13,071 bases of DNA, taken from positions 1 through 13,071 of the forward strand of contig CALLUT010000035.1 of NCBI GenBank assembly GCA_938010495.1, in the 5' to 3' direction. The stretch comes from Candidatus Absconditabacterales bacterium. GTDB lineage: Bacteria; Patescibacteria; JAEDAM01; Absconditabacterales; Absconditicoccaceae. This document shows positions 10,178 to 13,071 of this stretch, piece by piece. The notes beneath the pieces are model-generated. The model saw nothing but the letters and a program-made list of their open reading frames with translations. It did no database searches and was not told the DNA's origin. Both the position numbers and the translations under genes were made by a program. Every line of letters starts with the position of its first letter. Within the stretch, counting starts at the first letter, position 1.

Positions 10178-12076
10178 CTACAAGTCTTTTACCATATATG
10201 TTCACTCTAAACAGTATTCTTTCTTAACGTAATATGCCCTTACTCAGATTCCAGAAATCACAGACAATTTCTTAAATCATGCTCATCATGCTATTGCTTC
10301 AGCATGTGCAAGAAGTTGAGTACCAAATCATCAGTGCTGGGCTATTCAATCTTTATTTGTCGCTTTCTTCTCTAATGACTGAACTGTTCAGTACACATGA
10401 AGTTCTCTAATCATTGCAGTGTCTGCTCACAATCATGGATAATCAATTGTAGTTCACTCATCCGGAAGCAATAATCTTGTAAACCCATATAAATATCCTA
10501 ATTGGTCTTCAAATGAACAAAACATCTCGATTCAGTTTGTAGATTTATATGCTCTACAAACAAAGAAAGCTTCAGTATTTTTTTCTCATCAATCTTTTTG
10601 AGATTTATTTCTCATTTCACGACACCTTGTACAAAGACAAACAAATCATCTATGTGACTCTTTATCTTCAGATCATCATATTATAAATGTTTTTACTTCA
10701 TCACTAGCCTCATATTTTCGTCACTCACAATTAGTTTTTGTTGTAACTTCAAATGTCACTCAAGAAATTTTAGATACTAAATCACTCATTGAATTACAAT
10801 GAGTTGCTTCACTAAAAAGTCTTTCGTATTGTATCTTTCTTAATTTTTCATCTGTATAAAATTCCTTCTCCATTGCATTCATAGTAAGTTGTCTCAAGTT
10901 TGGAGTATTTGCTCAAGCAACAACTTCGTTCGTATCAAAATCACGGGCAAGACGCTTAATTCTTGAGTAAGGAGGCATTATCTTTAATTTTACTTCCCTG
11001 ATTATATGAGCAAGATCATCTGATTCTATAGGAGTATATTCTTTTGATTTCCAAAGATCATATAATGGAGTATTTGGAATCACTGCAGTTGGATAAAATT
11101 TAATTTCATCAGATTTTATAGCTATAGATTCGTACGCAATTTTAAATGTTTCTAGATCCATTTCTGGAGTCGAAGTATACAATCATGGCATATAGTGGTT
11201 TGAAATTTTGAATCAATATTGTCTAAGCTTATGCATGGCTTTTGTAATAGCTTCATTGTCATGTCCACGAACATTGGCTTCATGAACTGAATTATGAAGC
11301 GTTTGAATACCCATTTCCATACGGGTTATACCAAGTTCTCTCCAAAATTGACAATTTTCATCAGTTACATATTCCGGTCTTGTTTCAACAGTTAAACCAA
11401 TAATTCTATTCTTAGTAGACTCATTTCTTTTTATAGATTCTTGAACAGTTTTTGGATAATCAATCTTAAGTTCTTCAGTTGCAGTATATCTAGCTGCTTT
11501 AGGATTTGTATAATCAATTTCTATTTGTGAAAGAAATTCTTCGAAGTGGTTACATGCGTCATATAATCATTTTATAAACTCAGTTTTATATTTTTCAGGA
11601 TATACATCTCGTGTTCATCACAACACAATCATCTCAATTTTATCAGTGGAATGACCTGTCAACATAAGACTCAAAAGCCTATTGAATACTTGCTTGTATG
11701 GGTCAAATTGATTCAATAATGCTCTCATTGCTCATGGTTGAGTATTGATATAACTTTTTGGCATAGTTGCATCTGTTGGACAGAAAATACACTTTCATGG
11801 GCACCAAAAAGGCTTAGTTAATACTTGTACCGCAACAATTCATGATTGAGATCTGATTGATCTCTTCTTAAGCAAAAGATCTATACGATCATCAGCAGTG
11901 ACAACTCATTCAGCTACAAGTTTTTTGTATGTTTTGAGTACTTCAATATTTGTCGGGACATTTTTTTGTCCAGATTTTTTTGCCCATGCTCTTTTCATTT
12001 TAATCACATCATCTCTAGTGAGTACAGAAAGATCTAGGCCAATTATTTCGTGAATTAAGTCTTCTAATGTAGGCAT
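10178..12076 (-). CDS. elp3: Elp3-like radical SAM / GNAT tRNA wobble-uridine enzyme
   Basis: A 632-residue protein from ATG 12076 to TAG 10178-10180. Elp3 adds a carboxymethyl-type group to uridine 34 of tRNA using a radical SAM domain and an acetyl-CoA-binding domain. The cluster-binding cysteines are in FWCPGKCIFCP (C92, C96, C99). They are followed by QPGAMRALLNQFDPY, GHSTDKIEMIVLGGT (141-155, both Gly of GGT are TGA), VETRPEYV, and MPPYSRIKRLARDFD with NLRQLT downstream. A cysteine-rich C.C..CRE segment (HRGFVCLCTRCREM) matches the archaeal-type Elp3 zinc region. The C-terminal GNAT part has QHGGFGTQLL (from 580) and GVRAYYVKKEYCLEGTYMVK. Residue 156, right after GGT, is CGA. It is the first gene of the minus-strand run and diverges from the Nudix gene. 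All domains are present, so it is probably active. This is the stand-alone form, since most bacteria lack the other Elongator subunits. Confidence 0.95.
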
Positions 12077-12138
12077 ATATTGTATTTGGAAATGAATTAG
12101 ATAAGTTATAGGTATTTATGATGTATTTTACAGCTTAA
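12077..12138. promoter_or_regulatory. Divergent promoter region between elp3 and the Nudix gene
   Basis: This 62-bp AT-rich gap separates two divergent genes, so it should hold promoters for both. Toward elp3, TATAAC (12110-12105, minus) is a 5-of-6 match to a -10 box but has only a weak -35. Toward the Nudix gene, TTGGAA (12086-12091) and TATAGG (12107-12112) are weak and closely spaced. A tiny frame (ATG 12118 to TAA 12136-12138) abuts the Nudix ATG. No operator or clear inverted repeat was seen. Confidence 0.35.
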
Positions 12139-12555
12139 ATGACTGAAATTAAATTGTTTGTTGCAGTGAAAGCTTTCATCGTATATGATTGAAAGGTTCT
12201 TATACTTAAAGAATCATCACAATACGAAGATTGAACAAAAACTTGAAATTTTGATGTACCTTGAGGTCGCATAAATCCATGAGAAAGATATGATAAATGA
12301 CTTATTAGAGAGATAAAAGAAGAAACAGGACTTACTGTTTCTCTATGAAAACCTTTCCACATGAATGAATGGAGACCAGTTGTGAAGTGAGAAAATCGAC
12401 AAGTAGTTTGAACATTTTTTGAATGTTTTTCTGATAATGATGATGTTATTCTAAGTAAAGATCATGATTCTTACGAACGAATTAACCCAAAAGAATATCA
12501 AAAATATCCTATTATAAATTGATTAAAAAGCGTGTTTAAAGCATACTTACTATAA
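12139..12555 (+). CDS. Nudix hydrolase
   Basis: A 138-residue protein from ATG 12139 to TAA 12553-12555. Nudix enzymes cleave nucleoside diphosphates linked to another group, such as oxidised dNTPs, ADP-ribose or NADH; the substrate cannot be told here. The full Nudix box occupies 43-65, GRINPGERYDKG and then LIREIKEETGL, matching GX5EX7REUXEEXGU exactly with metal-binding E58, E61 and E62. Two glycines in or next to the box (42, 48) are TGA. Ten of twelve glycines in the protein are TGA. CGA occurs at 12397-12399 (residue 87) and 12478-12480 (residue 114). The latter gives HDSYEWINPKEY if CGA is Trp, which is the usual Nudix C-terminal pattern H..Y.W....E. It is the first gene of a plus-strand set with HIT and a second Nudix gene. 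Confidence 0.95.
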
Positions 12556-12580
12556 ATTTTTATCTTAATTTATTAATCAA

Positions 12581-12961
12581 ATGAATACTAATTGTCTTTT
12601 TTGTAAAATACGTGATACTTGAATAGAAATAGTTTGTGAGAATGATTTATTTTTTTCTATGCGAGATGCAAACCCAGTATCTCCATGACATGCTTTAATA
12701 ATACCGAAAAGTCATATTGATTCATTTTTTGATCTAAGTGATCAACAGATAATATTACTATATGCACTTATATGAAAGACAAAAGAAACAATTGAGAATA
12801 AATTTAATCCTGATTGATTCAACATTTGAATCAATGATTGAGAAGCTGCATGAAGAACGATTCACCACCTACACATACATTTAATTCCAAGATATATTTG
12901 AGACATACCTAATCCTAGATGAGGAATTAGACACCTAATACCTTGAAAAGGAGATTACTAG
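12581..12961 (+). CDS. HIT family nucleotide-binding hydrolase (HINT/Ap4A type)
   Basis: A 126-residue histidine-triad protein from ATG 12581 to TAG 12959-12961. HIT proteins hydrolyse AMP-linked substrates (nucleoside phosphoramidates, dinucleoside polyphosphates) through a nucleotidyl-His intermediate. The triad HLHIHLI has H96, H98 and H100, with H98 or H100 expected to be catalytic. The N-terminal CLFCKI (C5, C8) is the start of the zinc-binding form of the family. NPVSPGHALIIPKSH and FNIGINDGEAAGRTIHH match the family closely. Ten of twelve glycines are TGA, including the one in SPGH and three in NIGINDGEAAG. It contains no CGA. It follows the Nudix gene by 25 bp and precedes a second Nudix start by 23 bp, so the three are probably one operon for nucleotide clean-up. 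No Shine-Dalgarno site is visible. Confidence 0.97.
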
Positions 12962-12984
12962 TTTATTATATAATTAAAGAAATT

Positions 12985-13071
12985 ATGACTCAAGTAATTT
13001 GAAAAGATTTTATTTGAACTTCTGCATGATGTGTTATCTTCAATGAAGAATGAAAAATATTTCTAGCGAAA
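12985..13071 (+). CDS. N terminus of a second Nudix hydrolase (partial)
   Basis: The frame opens at ATG 12985 and stays open to the window edge, giving 29 residues: MTQVIGKDFIGTSAGCVIFN followed by EEGKIFLAK. The strand GCVIFNEEGKIFLAK is the typical first beta hairpin of Nudix hydrolases (AGAVIFN..GKVLLVKR). The Nudix box itself would lie beyond the window, so the call rests on this hairpin and on the HIT-Nudix context. Four glycines are TGA. The gene is co-directional with, and 23 bp after, the HIT gene. Confidence 0.7.

Noticed and set aside
96..12076. Widespread pseudogenes or frameshifts, because the standard code breaks every gene.
   Set aside because: All breaks are in-frame TGA codons; with TGA=Gly each frame is continuous and families are full length.
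1..13071. TGA read as tryptophan (Mycoplasma-type code 4).
   Set aside because: TGA sits at conserved glycines in RpoD, TsaD, Elp3, HIT and Nudix, while TGG still fills Trp positions.
1..13071. Selenocysteine or scattered TGA suppression.
   Set aside because: TGA is the commonest glycine codon in several genes here and falls at glycine columns, far too often for selenocysteine.
1..13071. tRNA genes, CRISPR arrays, insertion sequences or phage genes.
   Set aside because: No cloverleaf arms, regular direct repeats, transposase motifs or phage-like genes were seen, and gaps are at most 69 bp.

Overview
The window comes from an AT-rich bacterium with a changed genetic code. TGA is read as glycine in every gene. 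CGA and CGG very probably encode tryptophan. That combination matches the code described for Absconditabacteria (candidate division SR1, NCBI table 37). Plain table 25 (TGA=Gly only), used by Gracilibacteria, is the fallback. Under the standard code the window looks like a field of short broken ORFs. With TGA=Gly it resolves into thirteen tightly packed, intact genes, ending six times in TAA, six times in TAG and never in TGA (the thirteenth runs off the window). Conserved glycines written as TGA include the RpoD region 2 motif QEGNTG, the TsaD motif SGGH, the Nudix box and the Elp3 motif GGT.

Layout. Bases 1-99 (+) are the 3' end of an unidentified gene that converges on, and overlaps by 4 bp, a small TIR/deoxyribosyltransferase-like gene (96-554, -). 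Above it lies a long co-directional minus-strand run. In transcription order it is elp3 (12076-10178), a 68-aa membrane ORF (10148-9942), tsaD (9942-8893), a TPR protein (8879-7404), a 74-aa membrane protein (7334-7110), secD (7061-5337), a 1167-aa multi-pass GT-C-like membrane protein (5333-1830), rpoD (1804-578) and the TIR-like gene. Gaps are 3-69 bp, with a 1-bp overlap at tsaD. One good sigma-70-type promoter lies in front of the 74-aa gene. A 62-bp divergent region (12077-12138) separates elp3 from a plus-strand set: Nudix hydrolase, HIT protein, and the start of a second Nudix hydrolase that runs off the window.

Themes. elp3 and tsaD modify tRNA anticodon-loop positions 34 and 37. secD and its membrane neighbours point to protein export and envelope glycosylation. 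rpoD is the housekeeping sigma factor. The Nudix-HIT-Nudix cluster handles nucleotides. No tRNA, rRNA, CRISPR, transposon or phage gene was seen, and no gap is longer than 69 bp. Shine-Dalgarno sequences are essentially absent. Translations below use TGA=Gly and CGA/CGG=Trp.
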